Source of the DNA: Kitasatospora sp. NBC_00315
GTDB lineage: Bacteria > Actinomycetota > Actinomycetes > Streptomycetales > Streptomycetaceae
Reading direction: 5' to 3'
Assembly (NCBI RefSeq): GCF_041435095.1
Contig: NZ_CP108025.1
Span: forward strand, 4,526,001 to 4,590,000
DNA: 64,000 nucleotides
The notes under the pieces are model-generated. The model saw nothing but the letters and a program-made list of their open reading frames with translations, was not told where the DNA came from and did not search any database. Shown here piece after piece: positions 17,096 to 27,107 of this stretch (position 1 is the stretch's first letter; each line of letters starts with the position of its first letter). Made by a program: the position numbers and the translations under genes.

Positions 17096-18393
17096 CCGAC
17101 CGGACGACAGGCGGGACGGCCGACAGTCGGCTGGGCGACGCACTCGCCGCACAGCACGCCGAGGAGGTCCGCCGGGCGGCGCGGGCGCTGCTCCGCAGAC
17201 CCCTTCTGCGCGCGGGCACCGACGACTTCCGCCTGGTCCGGCAGCACGCCGGCGAGCTACGGACCTGGTTCGACCGCAACACCGGATGGGCGTTGCTGGT
17301 GGACTCCGAGGTGGCCCGGCTGCGCCGCGTTCCCGGCCGGGACACCGACCCGACCCACCCGGCCCGTGACCAGCGGACCGGGCTGCCGTTCGCCCGCCGC
17401 CGCTACGTGCTGGTGTGCCTGTGTCTGGCCGTGCTGGAACGCTCCGACCAGCAGATCGCCCTCGGTCGGATGGCCGAGCAGGTGGTACTCGCAGCCGCGG
17501 ATCCGGCGCTGGACGCGGCCGGAGTCGCCTTCACTCTTTCCGACCGCGAGCAGCGCACCGACCTGGTCGCCGTGGTCCGGCTGCTGCTCACCTGGGGTGT
17601 GCTGGCCAAGGTCGCCGGTGACGAGGACGCCTTCCTCAAGTCGGCCGGCGACGCCCTGTACGACGTGGACCGCCGGGTACTGGCCGGGCTGCTGATCTCC
17701 CGGCGCGGTCCGAGCACCGTCCGGGCGGACGGCTTCGAGGAACGGCTCGCCGAACTCAACGCCGAAGCGCTGCCGGACAGTGACGAGCTGCGCAACCGCG
17801 CCCTTCGGTACACCCTGACCAGGCGGCTGCTGGACGACCCGGTGCTCTACCTGGACGAGCTGTCGGAGGCCGAGGCCGGCTATCTCGCTTCGCAGCGCGG
17901 CGCGTTGACCCGGCGCATCGGCGAACTCACCGGCCTGGTACCGGAGGTGCGGGCCGAGGGTCTGGCGATGGTCGATCCGGACGACGACCTGACCGACCTG
18001 CGGATGCCCGAACAGGGCACCGAGGGCCATGTCGCTCTGCTGGTCGCCGAGTACCTGGCGGGCAAGGGCGGCACCGTCCCGCTGGCCGAACTGCACCGTC
18101 AGGTGGCCGGCTGGGCCCTCGACCACGCGGGCTTCTGGCGGCGCAGTGCCACCGCCCCCGGCGCCGAGGTGGAGCTGACCGAGCAGGCCGTGGAGCGGCT
18201 GACGGCGCTCGGTCTGCTGGAGCGCGTGACGGCCGCGGACGGCACCCCGGCGGTACGACCCCGCCCGGCGCTGGACCGCTACCGGGTCGGCGAGACCGTC
18301 CTGCTGGAGCCCGGCGGGCGCGCCCCGAAGAAGAGCACAGCGGACCGGACGAAGAGTACGGCGAACCACCGGAAGGCCAGGACCACCAGATGA
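17092..18393 (+). CDS. jetB: Wadjet JetB (TIGR02678/DUF2398)
   Basis: This 433-aa DUF2398/TIGR02678 protein is the KITE-like (MukE/MksE-like) partner that binds JetA. The FRLVRQHAGELRTWFDRNTG segment near residues 44-63 and RLPFARRRYV-type motif are typical for the family. The C-terminus is Lys/Arg-rich (KKSTADRTKSTANHRKARTT), which may contact DNA. It is embedded between jetA and jetC with ATGA overlaps on both sides, so stoichiometric coupled translation is likely. Confidence 0.9.
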   Translation: MTDRTTGGTADSRLGDALAAQHAEEVRRAARALLRRPLLRAGTDDFRLVRQHAGELRTWFDRNTGWALLVDSEVARLRRVPGRDTDPTHPARDQRTGLPFARRRYVLVCLCLAVLERSDQQIALGRMAEQVVLAAADPALDAAGVAFTLSDREQRTDLVAVVRLLLTWGVLAKVAGDEDAFLKSAGDALYDVDRRVLAGLLISRRGPSTVRADGFEERLAELNAEALPDSDELRNRALRYTLTRRLLDDPVLYLDELSEAEAGYLASQRGALTRRIGELTGLVPEVRAEGLAMVDPDDDLTDLRMPEQGTEGHVALLVAEYLAGKGGTVPLAELHRQVAGWALDHAGFWRRSATAPGAEVELTEQAVERLTALGLLERVTAADGTPAVRPRPALDRYRVGETVLLEPGGRAPKKSTADRTKSTANHRKARTTR

Positions 18394-21300
18394 GTACCAC
18401 CGACTCCACGCCGCTGCCCGTGCCGGGCCGTACCCGCTGGCAGCCGCTCCGGACCGGCCTGGTCGACCTCTTCTACTACGACGTCGAGGAGTTCCACTTC
18501 CGCGACGGCCGCCTGCTGCTGCGTGGTAACAACGGCACCGGGAAGTCCAAGGTGCTCGCGCTCACCCTGCCCTTCCTGCTGGACGGCGACCTGTCCCCGC
18601 ACCGGGTCGAGCCGGACGCCGACCCCAAGAAGCGAATGGAGTGGAATCTGCTGCTCGGCGGCGAGCACCCTCACCCGGAGCGGCTCGGCTACACCTGGAT
18701 CGAGTTCGGCCGCCTCGACGAGGACGGCACCGCCCGCTACACGACCCTCGGCTGCGGTCTCAAGGCGGTGGCGGGCCGGGGCATCGCACGGCACTGGTAC
18801 TTCGTCACCGACCGTCGCGTCGGAGCCGATCCGGTCGACGGAGGTCTCAGGCTGCTCGACTCCACCGGCGCCGCGATCGGCCGTGACCGGCTGACCGAGG
18901 CGCTGGACGGGCGCGGCCTGGTGTACGACTCCGCCCGGAGCTACCGGCGTGCGGTGGACGAGGTGCTGTTCGGTCTCGGCGAGCAACGTTACGCGGCCCT
19001 GGTGGACCTGCTGGTGCAGTTGCGCCAGCCGCAGTTGTCCAAGCGGCCGAGCGAGAAGGCGCTCTCCCAGGCGCTCACCGAGTCGCTGCCGCCGATGGAC
19101 CAGGCCGTCGTCTCCGACGTGGCCGAGGCGTTCCGTTCGCTGGACGAGGAGAAGGAGCAGCTGTCGGTGATGGTCGCGGCCGAACGTGCCGCCACCGCCT
19201 TCCTCCAGCGCTACCGCCGCTATGCCCGGGTGGCCGCGCGGCGCAAGGCCCGCGCGCCGCGCGTACAGCACTCCCGGTACGAGTCGCTGCGCGCCGAACT
19301 GAACACCGCCGAAGCGGACTTCGAAGCTTCCGGCACCGCGCTGGAGGAGGCCGAGGCCCGGTTGGAGGAGCTGGACCGCGGTCGCACCGGCCTGCGGGCC
19401 AGGGACGAGGCCCTGCGGGCCGGCCCCGAGATGCGCAACGCCCGCGAGCTGGAGCAGGCGGCGGAGCTGGCCGAGCGCACCGCACGGGACGCCGAGCGGG
19501 CCGAGGCGGACCGCACGCGGGCCGACGGCGAGCTGACCCGGTACGCGGCCCGGCTGGGCGCCGCCCGCTCGCGGGCCGAGTCGGCCGAGCGGGTGCGGCA
19601 GAGCGGGCTGACCCGGGCCGAAGAGGCGGCGGCGCCCGCCCGGTTGGACCGGCAGCATCACGACCGGGTCGCCCGCCCGCTCGCCGACGGCGACACCCCG
19701 GAGGACGCAGGACAGGCCGCCGACGAGATCACCGGCCGCCGGCTGCGTTCCGTCGCCCTGGTCGAGGAACGGCTGGCCGGCGTCCAGGAGGCCGCTCAGG
19801 CACTCGACCGGGCCCGCAGGCGCCTGGAGGACGCGGACGCCGAGCTGGCCCGCCGCGCCGACCTCCGGGCCGAGGCCGCGCGGAACGCGGTTCAGGCCGG
19901 CGAGGACCATCTCGTCCGGGTCCGCGCCCATTTCGCGTCCTGCACGCTGCTGCGCCCGGCCGACCCGGAGGGCATGCTGGACGAGCTCGCCCAGTGGGTC
20001 GAGACACTGGGGGGCCCCGATCCGGCCAGGACGGCAGCCCAGCAGGCCGCTGCCACCACCGGCGGCGAACTCGCCCGCCACCGGGCCGCCCTCGCCCTCG
20101 GGCGCACCGAGACCCAGGAACGGGCCGGCCTGCTCCGGGCCGAGCTGGCCGAACTGCGCTCAGGAGCCCGGCGCGGGCCGAACCCGCCGCACACCCGATC
20201 CGCCGGAGCCCGTCAGGACCGGCCGGGCGCGCCGCTCTGGCGCCTGGTGGACTTCACCGACGAATCCGGCCTGACGGACGGCGTGCGGGCCGGTCTGGAA
20301 GCGGCTCTGGAAGCCTCCGGGCTGCTCGACGCGTGGGTCGGCCCCGACGGTACGGTCGCCGCCGCCGACACCTGGGACACCCTGGTGACCGTCGGCGCGC
20401 CCGTGGACGGACCGTCGCTCGCAGCCGTCCTGCACCCCGCCGTCGACCGGGACGACCCCGCGGCCTCATCCGTATCGGACGACGAGGTGGCCCGGCTGTT
20501 GGCCGGAATCGGCCTGCTCGGGTCGGACGAGGAGATTCCGCTCCACGGAAGCTGGATCGCCGCCGACGGCCGATTCCGGCTGGGGGCGCTCACCGGCGCC
20601 TGGTCCAAGCCCACCGCCGAGTACCTCGGGGAGGGCGCCCGCGAGCAGGCCCGGCGCGCCAGGATCACCGCCGTCGAAGCCGAAGCCGTCGAATGCGCGG
20701 CCCGACTGGACGCCCTGGCCGGCCAGGACGCGGCGCTGGAGGCCGACGAGCAGCGACTCGGCGCCGAACAGGCCGGGCTGCCGGACGACTCCGCCCTGCG
20801 AGCCGCCCATGCCGCGTCGACGACGGCCGGCACCGAGCACACCCGGACCGCCGAACGGCGTGAGGCCGCCGACCGGGAGGTGGCGGACGCCTCCGCCGAG
20901 GTGGACCAGGTCGTCGGCGAACTGCACGCTCTCGCCGACGAACTCGCCCTCCCGGCCACCGCGACGGAACTGCGCGCGGTACGCGAGGCCGTCGGCGCCT
21001 ACCGCGAGGCCCTTGCCGCGCTCTGGCCCGCCGTACGCGAGGAGCGCGCCGCACTGTCCGCGCTGGCGGTCGAGGAGGCCGACCACGAACGGGCCGCCGA
21101 GCACACCGCAGAACTGGTCGGACGCTCGTTCGCAGCGGCCCGGGAGGCCGTCTTCGCCGGCGAGCGCCACCAGACCCTCGCCGCCACCGTCGGTACGGCC
21201 GTCGCCGAGCTGCTGCGTCAACTCGCCGACGTGGCGGAGGGCCTGCGGGAGATCGACGAGCGCGAGCGGGCCACCCGCCGGGAGCAGAACGCGGCCACCG

Positions 21301-22520
21301 GCCGCAGGGCCGCCGCCGACGCCCTGCGCACCCGGGTACGCGCCGAGATCGACGACACCGCAGCCACCCGCGCCGGGGCCATCGACGCGCTTCGCCGCTT
21401 CGCCGGTACCGGCCTGCTCGCCGTCGCCCTGCCCGACCTCGAACACTCCGGCGACTCCTGGGCAGCCGAACCAGCAGTGCGCCTCGCCCGCGCCGTCGAG
21501 CGGGAGCTGGAGTCCGTGGACGACTCCGACCCGGCCTGGGAGCGGGTTCAGCGCCGGATCACCGAGGAGCTCAAGGACCTCTCCGACGCGCTGTCCCGGC
21601 ACGGCCACACGGCGGTGGCCCGGATGCTGGAGGACGGCCTGGTGGTCGACATCCTCTTCCAGGGCCGCGAACGCTCCGTCCCCGAGCTGGCCGGCGCCCT
21701 CGCCACCGAGGTCGCCGACCGGCAGCGGCTGCTCTCCGCCCGCGAGCAGGAGATCCTGGAGAACCACCTGGTCACCGAGGTGGCGGGCACCCTCCAGGAA
21801 CTGGTCGGCGCCGCCGAGCAGCAGGTCCTGCGGATGAACGCGGAGCTGAAGGACCGCCCGACCAGCACCGGCATGCTGCTCCGCCTGGTCTGGCGGCCGG
21901 CCCGCAACGCCCCCGGCGGCCTGGCCGCGGCCAGGGACCGCCTGCTGCGCCAGTCGTCCGACGCCTGGACCGCAGCCGACCGGACGGCCCTCGGCGACTT
22001 CCTCCAGGCTCAGATCGACCGGGCCCGCACCGACAACCCCGCCGGCACCTGGCTGGAGCACCTCACCACGGCGTTGGACTACCGCTCGTGGCACGAGTTC
22101 GGCATCGAGCGGCACCAGCACGGCAAGTGGCAGCCCGCCACGGGACCGGCCTCGGGCGGCGAACGCGTCCTGGCCGTCTCCCTGCCGCTGTTCGCCGCGG
22201 CCTCGTCGCACTACGCCTCGGCAGGCAGTCCGCACGCCCCGCGCCTGGTCACCCTGGACGAGGCCTTCGCGGGTGTCGACGACGACTCCCGGGCCAAGTC
22301 CCTCGGCCTGCTCGCCGCCTTCGACCTGGACGTGGTGATGACCTCCGAACGCGAGTGGGGCTGCTACCCGCAGGTCCCGGGCCTGGCCATCGCCCAGCTC
22401 TCCCGGGTGGACGAGATCGCCGCCGTCCTGGTGACCCGCTGGGAGTGGGACGGGCACCAGCGCACTCGCGTACCCGAGACGGACGTGCCGGCCCAGCGTC
22501 AGGGCGGTCAGGGGGAGTGA
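18390..22520 (+). CDS. jetC: Wadjet JetC, SMC-like ATPase (TIGR02680)
   Basis: This 1376-aa SMC/MukB-like motor protein has Walker A GNNGTGKS at residues 46-53, a long heptad-rich coiled coil from about 260 to 1200 interrupted by a hinge-like globular region near 620-750, the ABC signature SGGER at 1255-1259 and Walker B LVTLDEAF with D1290 and E1291. In Wadjet, JetABC forms a condensin-like complex that extrudes plasmid DNA and activates JetD on small circles. All ATPase motifs are intact. It overlaps jetB and jetD by 4 nt each. Confidence 0.93.
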   Translation: MSTTDSTPLPVPGRTRWQPLRTGLVDLFYYDVEEFHFRDGRLLLRGNNGTGKSKVLALTLPFLLDGDLSPHRVEPDADPKKRMEWNLLLGGEHPHPERLGYTWIEFGRLDEDGTARYTTLGCGLKAVAGRGIARHWYFVTDRRVGADPVDGGLRLLDSTGAAIGRDRLTEALDGRGLVYDSARSYRRAVDEVLFGLGEQRYAALVDLLVQLRQPQLSKRPSEKALSQALTESLPPMDQAVVSDVAEAFRSLDEEKEQLSVMVAAERAATAFLQRYRRYARVAARRKARAPRVQHSRYESLRAELNTAEADFEASGTALEEAEARLEELDRGRTGLRARDEALRAGPEMRNARELEQAAELAERTARDAERAEADRTRADGELTRYAARLGAARSRAESAERVRQSGLTRAEEAAAPARLDRQHHDRVARPLADGDTPEDAGQAADEITGRRLRSVALVEERLAGVQEAAQALDRARRRLEDADAELARRADLRAEAARNAVQAGEDHLVRVRAHFASCTLLRPADPEGMLDELAQWVETLGGPDPARTAAQQAAATTGGELARHRAALALGRTETQERAGLLRAELAELRSGARRGPNPPHTRSAGARQDRPGAPLWRLVDFTDESGLTDGVRAGLEAALEASGLLDAWVGPDGTVAAADTWDTLVTVGAPVDGPSLAAVLHPAVDRDDPAASSVSDDEVARLLAGIGLLGSDEEIPLHGSWIAADGRFRLGALTGAWSKPTAEYLGEGAREQARRARITAVEAEAVECAARLDALAGQDAALEADEQRLGAEQAGLPDDSALRAAHAASTTAGTEHTRTAERREAADREVADASAEVDQVVGELHALADELALPATATELRAVREAVGAYREALAALWPAVREERAALSALAVEEADHERAAEHTAELVGRSFAAAREAVFAGERHQTLAATVGTAVAELLRQLADVAEGLREIDERERATRREQNAATGRRAAADALRTRVRAEIDDTAATRAGAIDALRRFAGTGLLAVALPDLEHSGDSWAAEPAVRLARAVERELESVDDSDPAWERVQRRITEELKDLSDALSRHGHTAVARMLEDGLVVDILFQGRERSVPELAGALATEVADRQRLLSAREQEILENHLVTEVAGTLQELVGAAEQQVLRMNAELKDRPTSTGMLLRLVWRPARNAPGGLAAARDRLLRQSSDAWTAADRTALGDFLQAQIDRARTDNPAGTWLEHLTTALDYRSWHEFGIERHQHGKWQPATGPASGGERVLAVSLPLFAAASSHYASAGSPHAPRLVTLDEAFAGVDDDSRAKSLGLLAAFDLDVVMTSEREWGCYPQVPGLAIAQLSRVDEIAAVLVTRWEWDGHQRTRVPETDVPAQRQGGQGE

Positions 22521-23767
22521 GCGCCGACCTGCCACGTCTTCGCCGCCTGCTCGGCACCCCCGAGACGGCCTGGCTGGTCGACCGGGTCCGTCGACGCCTT
22601 GAAGCCGGGCAGCCCCTGGACACCACACTCACCCGCAACGGCGCCGACGAGGCCGAACGCGCAGCCGTCGCCCGCCTCCTGGGACGCGCTCCCAGACCCG
22701 GACGGTCGCTGTCGGTGCCCCTGCCGGCCGTGGACGGAATACTCCGGACCAGCGGCGCCTGCCCGGACGGGCTCGCCGCCGCCGTCGTCGCCCTCACCGG
22801 TCCAGTGGCTCTGCGGCGGGAGGCCGCCGACGAGCTGAGCCGAGCGTGGGACGAAGCCTTCGCACCCCTGTGGGACGCCGTCGCCACCCGGACCGAGCTC
22901 GCCGACTGGTACCGGGACCTGCACGCCACCGGTCTGGTCCGCCGCCTCGCCCGCACCCCCGGGGAGGCGGCACCGCTCCTCGCCACGCTCGCGCGGATCC
23001 TCCCGCGTCTGCCGCTCTCACCACCGCAGTCCCTCAGCACCTTCGCCGCCCACACCGCCGGCGACGCCCACGCCCTCGACCACGGGCCGCTCGCCACCCT
23101 CACCCTGGACGCGGTCCGCGCCCTCACCGGCACACCGCCCGGGTCCGGGGCCGGCCGGCGCCGAGACACCTGGGCCACCGCCGGGCTCCTGCTGGACGAA
23201 CTCTCCTCACAGGCTCTTGCGCTCAACCTGCCCGGCGACGATCACACCGCCACCGGCCGCGCGCTGACCGCCCTGGCCGCCGCCGGCCAGCCCGCCGTGC
23301 TGACCCTCCGCCAGCTCCTGCGGGACGCTCCGCGACCGCATCAGGGCGGGGTGGCGTACGTCTGCGAGAACCCCGCGGTCATGCTCGCGGCCGCAGACCT
23401 GCTGGGTGCTGGATCCCCTCCTCTGGTCTGCCTCCAGGGCCAGCCCAGTACGGCCGCCCTCCGGCTGCTCCGCCTCTACGCCGACGCCGGATGGGCCCTG
23501 CGCTACCACGGCGACTTCGACTGGGGCGGCGTCCGCATCGCCACCCGCCTCCTGTCCCACGTGCCGTGGACCCCGTGGCGGTACACCGCCGACGACTACC
23601 GGGCGGCCCTCACCGCCCACCCGCACACCGGGCCCCTGGCCGGCAGCGCCGCCGAGACCCCGTGGGACCCGCGCCTCGCCATCGAACTCGGCCGGGCCGG
23701 CCGCCGGATCGAGGAGGAGCTGGTGCTCACCGCCCTTCTCGGCGACCTGGGACACGCCGCGCGCTGA
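22517..23767 (+). CDS. jetD: Wadjet JetD, Toprim-like nuclease (TIGR02679)
   Basis: This 416-aa TIGR02679 (DUF2399/DUF3323) protein is the nuclease subunit that cleaves circular DNA once JetABC has extruded it. The C-terminal Toprim-like domain is intact: the glutamate in VCENPAVM and the acidic DFDWGG (DxD) motif in YHGDFDWGGVRIATRLL. The N-terminal part is the family arm domain. GTG start overlaps the jetC stop by 4 nt, completing the operon. nth follows 112 bp downstream in the same direction. Confidence 0.9.
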   Translation: MSADLPRLRRLLGTPETAWLVDRVRRRLEAGQPLDTTLTRNGADEAERAAVARLLGRAPRPGRSLSVPLPAVDGILRTSGACPDGLAAAVVALTGPVALRREAADELSRAWDEAFAPLWDAVATRTELADWYRDLHATGLVRRLARTPGEAAPLLATLARILPRLPLSPPQSLSTFAAHTAGDAHALDHGPLATLTLDAVRALTGTPPGSGAGRRRDTWATAGLLLDELSSQALALNLPGDDHTATGRALTALAAAGQPAVLTLRQLLRDAPRPHQGGVAYVCENPAVMLAAADLLGAGSPPLVCLQGQPSTAALRLLRLYADAGWALRYHGDFDWGGVRIATRLLSHVPWTPWRYTADDYRAALTAHPHTGPLAGSAAETPWDPRLAIELGRAGRRIEEELVLTALLGDLGHAAR

Positions 23768-23879
23768 AAGCGGCCGGCCCAGGCGTGGCCCACCGCAGCG
23801 CGGTCGCTGCTGATGCCGTCATCCGGCCTGACCCGGAGATCTCACGTGGGACCGCTGCCATCCGGCGTAACCTGCCTTC

Positions 23880-24716
23880 ATGGCAGAGAGCAAGGCCCGG
23901 ACGACCGTAGCCAGACCAGCGGTGAAGCCGAGGAAACCGGAGTCGCGGCTGGCGATGGTGCGACGCGCCCGGAAGATCAACCGGGAGCTGGCGGAGCTGT
24001 ACCCGTACGCGCATCCGGAGCTGGACTTCGAGTCGCCGTTCGAGCTGCTGGTGGCGACGGTGCTGTCGGCGCAGACGACGGACCTTCGGGTGAACCAGAC
24101 CACGCCGGCCCTGTTCGCGAAGTACCCCACTCCGGAGGACATGGCGGCCGCCGTGCCGGAGGAGCTGGAGGAGATCATCCGGCCGACCGGCTTCTTCCGG
24201 GCCAAGGCACGGTCGCTGCTGGGGCTGTCGGCGGCGCTGCGCGACGACTTCGGCGGCGAGGTGCCCGGGCGGCTGGAGGATCTGGTCACCCTGCCCGGGG
24301 TCGGCCGCAAGACGGCAAACGTCGTCCTGGGGAACGCGTTCGGCGTACCGGGGATCACCGTCGACACGCACTTCGGCCGGCTCGCGCGCCGTTTCGGCTG
24401 GACGGCCGAGGAGGATCCGGTGAAGGTCGAGGCGGTCGTCGCGGAGATCTTCCCGAAGTCCGAGTGGACGATGCTCTCGCACCGCGTGGTGTTCCACGGA
24501 CGGCGGGTCTGCCACTCCCGGAAGCCGGCCTGCGGGGCCTGCCCGATCGCGCCGCTCTGCCCGTCGTACGGAGAGGGCGAGACCGATCCGGAGAAGGCGC
24601 GCAAGCTGCTGAAGTACGAGCTGGGCGGTCAGCCCGGGCAGCGGCTGCGGCCGCCGGCCGACTACCCCGGGCAGCCGGCCGCCGCCGCGGGCGGCGGGCA
24701 GGAGGAGGTCGCGTGA
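23880..24716 (+). CDS. nth: Endonuclease III (Nth)
   Basis: This 278-aa bifunctional DNA glycosylase/AP lyase excises oxidised pyrimidines. The helix-hairpin-helix contains the catalytic Lys144 (LPGVGRKTANVVLG), the activating Asp162 lies in TVDTHFGR, and a [4Fe-4S] cluster is bound by Cys211, Cys218, Cys221 and Cys227 (Cx6Cx2Cx5C). It is longer than E. coli Nth (211 aa) owing to a basic N-terminal extension and an Ala/Gly/Pro-rich tail, as in other actinobacteria. Its stop overlaps the next gene (GTGA), a Nudix hydrolase. Confidence 0.95.
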   Translation: MAESKARTTVARPAVKPRKPESRLAMVRRARKINRELAELYPYAHPELDFESPFELLVATVLSAQTTDLRVNQTTPALFAKYPTPEDMAAAVPEELEEIIRPTGFFRAKARSLLGLSAALRDDFGGEVPGRLEDLVTLPGVGRKTANVVLGNAFGVPGITVDTHFGRLARRFGWTAEEDPVKVEAVVAEIFPKSEWTMLSHRVVFHGRRVCHSRKPACGACPIAPLCPSYGEGETDPEKARKLLKYELGGQPGQRLRPPADYPGQPAAAAGGGQEEVA

Positions 24717-25447
24717 CCTCCACGCTGATCGATCGGGACGGGCTGCCGTCCTGGCTGCTGCCCGTCCGGGACGCGGCCGAGACGGTCCGGCCCGAGCAGC
24801 TGAGCCGGTACCTGCCGCCCGCCGAGGGCGGCCGGCCGTCGGCGGTGTTGATGCTGTTCGGCGAGGGGCCGACCGGCCCGGATCTACTGCTGATCGAGCG
24901 GGCCCGGTCCCTGCGATCGCACGCGGGGCAGTCCTCCTTCCCCGGGGGTGCGCTGGATCCGGCGGACGGCGATCCGCACGGCGCGGGGCCGGTCGCGGCG
25001 GCGCTGCGCGAGGCGTGGGAGGAGACCGGGCTGGATCCGACCGGTGTGCAGGTCTTCGCCACGCTCCCCGCGCTCTACATCCCGGTCAGCCGCTTCATCG
25101 TCACGCCGGTGCTCGGCTGGTGGCGGCGGGAGAGCCCGGTGGCGCCGGTGGACCAGGCCGAGACCGGGGCGGTGTTCCGGGTCCCGATCGCCGAGCTCAC
25201 CGATCCGGCGAACCGGGCCAGGCTCCGGCATCCGTCCGGCTACACCGGGCCCGCCTTCACCGTGTCCGAGCGGCTGGTCTGGGGGTTCACGGCCGGGGTG
25301 ATCGACCGGATGCTGCACCACAGCGGTCTGGAGCGGCCCTGGGAGCCGGCCCGGGTGCTGTCCCTGTCGGACGAGGCGCTGGGGCTCGCCGGGGCCGACC
25401 GGGCGCGCGTCCAGGGACTGCTGCGCGACACGCCCGCCGCGGGGTAG
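24713..25447 (+). CDS. CoA-type Nudix hydrolase (NUDT7/8-like)
   Basis: This 244-aa Nudix protein carries the NuCoA signature LRSHAGQSSFPGG at residues 68-79 immediately before the Nudix box (GGALDPAD... REAWEETGLD, 78-108). This combination is characteristic of CoA pyrophosphatases that cleave CoA or acyl-CoA to phosphopantetheine products, although individual members vary. It is translationally coupled to nth, an arrangement conserved in actinobacteria as I recall. Confidence 0.88.
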   Translation: MTSTLIDRDGLPSWLLPVRDAAETVRPEQLSRYLPPAEGGRPSAVLMLFGEGPTGPDLLLIERARSLRSHAGQSSFPGGALDPADGDPHGAGPVAAALREAWEETGLDPTGVQVFATLPALYIPVSRFIVTPVLGWWRRESPVAPVDQAETGAVFRVPIAELTDPANRARLRHPSGYTGPAFTVSERLVWGFTAGVIDRMLHHSGLERPWEPARVLSLSDEALGLAGADRARVQGLLRDTPAAG

Positions 25448-25556
25448 CCACCGGCCCCCGCGTACCCTCTCCACGGTTGTACGGATGGCGGGCGGGGCAG
25501 GAGCGGGTCACCGAGCCAGGTGCCGACCCGGCACGAGGCCGTGGGAGGGTGTCCGG

Positions 25557-26741
25557 GTGAACGTCCTGGATCTGCTGTTGATCGCCGCCGCCGTCGGCTT
25601 CGCCGTGTCCGGATACCGGCAGGGCTTCGTGGTGGGCGTCATGTCGGTCCTCGGGTTCCTCGGCGGCGGTCTGGTCGCCGTCCAGCTGCTCCCCTTCCTG
25701 CTCAGCCACATCGGCCCCGGCACCACCGCCTCGGTGGTCGCGGTCGTGGTGGTGATCGTGCTGGCGGCGATCGGGCAGGCGGTCACCACGCACTTCGGAT
25801 GGAAGCTGCGCGGCCACATCGACCGCCGACCGGCCAAGGTGCTGGACGCGGCGGGCGGCTCGGTGGTCAACGTGATCTCGATGCTGCTGGTGGCCTGGTT
25901 GATCGGCTCCGCGCTGGCCGGAACGTCACTGCCGACCGTCTCCAAGCAGGTGCGGACCTCCTCCGTGCTCAGCGGCGTCCAGGACGCGCTGCCCGGTGAC
26001 GCGCCGAACTGGTTCTCCGACTTCTCCAAGGCGCTCGCCCGCAACGGCTTCCCGCAGGTGTTCAACCCCTTCGAGCACGAGCCGATCACCGAGGTCTCGC
26101 CGCCGGACCCGGCACTGGCCGCCAGCCCGGGGGTGGCGAGGGCCCGGCAGTCGCTGGTGAAGGTGGTCGGCACCGCCACCTCCTGCGGCAAGACACTGGA
26201 GGGCAGCGGATTCGTCTTCGCCCCGCACCGGGTGATGACCAACGCCCACGTGGTCGGCGGTGTCGACGAGCCGACCGTCCAGATCGGCGGTACCGGGCAG
26301 CTGTACGACGCGACCGTGGTCCGTTACGACTGGCAGCGCGACATCGCGATCCTGGACGTCCCGAAGCTCTCGGCGCCCCCGTTGACCTTCGCGGGGGACG
26401 CCCGGACCAACGACAGCGCGATCGTCGCGGGCTTCCCCGAGAACGGTGCGTTCAACGTGCAGCCGGCCCGCATCCGGGGCCGGATCCAGGCCAACGGCCC
26501 GGACATCTACCACCGCGGCCAGGTCGTCCGCGACGTGTACTCGGTGCGCTCGCTGGTCCGCCAGGGCAACAGCGGCGGGCCGCTGCTCTCGCCGGACGGC
26601 CAGGTGTACGGCGTGGTCTTCGCCAAGTCGCTGGACAGCGCGGACACCGGGTACGTGCTCACCGCCGCCGAGGTCCGCGAGGACGCCACCCAGGGCACCA
26701 CGGCCACGGCCCGGGTGGACACCGAGGGCTGCGCGCTCTGA
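25557..26741 (+). CDS. MarP-like membrane serine protease (CvpA-trypsin fusion)
   Basis: This 394-aa protein has about four N-terminal transmembrane helices in a CvpA/colicin V production-like domain (residues 1-150) and a periplasmic trypsin-like domain. The catalytic triad is His231 (TNAHVVGG), Asp262 (RDIAILDV) and Ser339 (QGNSGGPLL). The architecture is that of M. tuberculosis MarP (Rv3671c), an envelope protease needed for acid and oxidative stress resistance, which in that organism also sits near nth and a CoA-type Nudix gene. The GTG at 25557 has GGGAGGG upstream. Substrate in this organism unknown. Confidence 0.9.
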   Translation: MNVLDLLLIAAAVGFAVSGYRQGFVVGVMSVLGFLGGGLVAVQLLPFLLSHIGPGTTASVVAVVVVIVLAAIGQAVTTHFGWKLRGHIDRRPAKVLDAAGGSVVNVISMLLVAWLIGSALAGTSLPTVSKQVRTSSVLSGVQDALPGDAPNWFSDFSKALARNGFPQVFNPFEHEPITEVSPPDPALAASPGVARARQSLVKVVGTATSCGKTLEGSGFVFAPHRVMTNAHVVGGVDEPTVQIGGTGQLYDATVVRYDWQRDIAILDVPKLSAPPLTFAGDARTNDSAIVAGFPENGAFNVQPARIRGRIQANGPDIYHRGQVVRDVYSVRSLVRQGNSGGPLLSPDGQVYGVVFAKSLDSADTGYVLTAAEVREDATQGTTATARVDTEGCAL

Positions 26742-27107
26742 CCGCCGGCCCGCCGGCCTTCTCCGGTTCGCTCACCTTCTTCGGCTGATCGGGCCTGCGC
26801 GCCTTCGGCTGGTCCGGCTGGTCGGGCTGATCCGGTGGCGTCGGCGGCGGCGGTGAGGGTGGTGACGGCGTCGGCGGCGGCGGCGTTGGCGGTGAGGGTG
26901 GTGTCGGCGTCGGCGGCGGCGGCGTTGGCGTTGGCGGTGAGGGTGGTGTCGGCGCCCGGGGCCGGGGTAGGCCGGTTCCGCAGCCGGAATCGGCGGGTTG
27001 TCAGGCGCTCCTGGTACCGTCGGCCCGGCTCACCCGTACGGTCCAACCGGGCGGCGGCGGTGGGGCCCCGACGGGAGGTCAGGCAGCGACATGATGGAGA
27101 GCGCGTC
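26742..27107. other. Gap after the MarP-like gene with an expanding tandem repeat
   Basis: No gene is supported. At 26837-26950 three related units follow one another with lengths 30, 39 and 45 bp (26837-26866, 26867-26905, 26906-26950), each starting GGCGTCGGCGGCGG and ending GTGAGGGTGGTG plus two bases. The length differences come from inserted GCGTTG-type segments. Open frames on both strands are repeat-driven. Confidence 0.6.
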
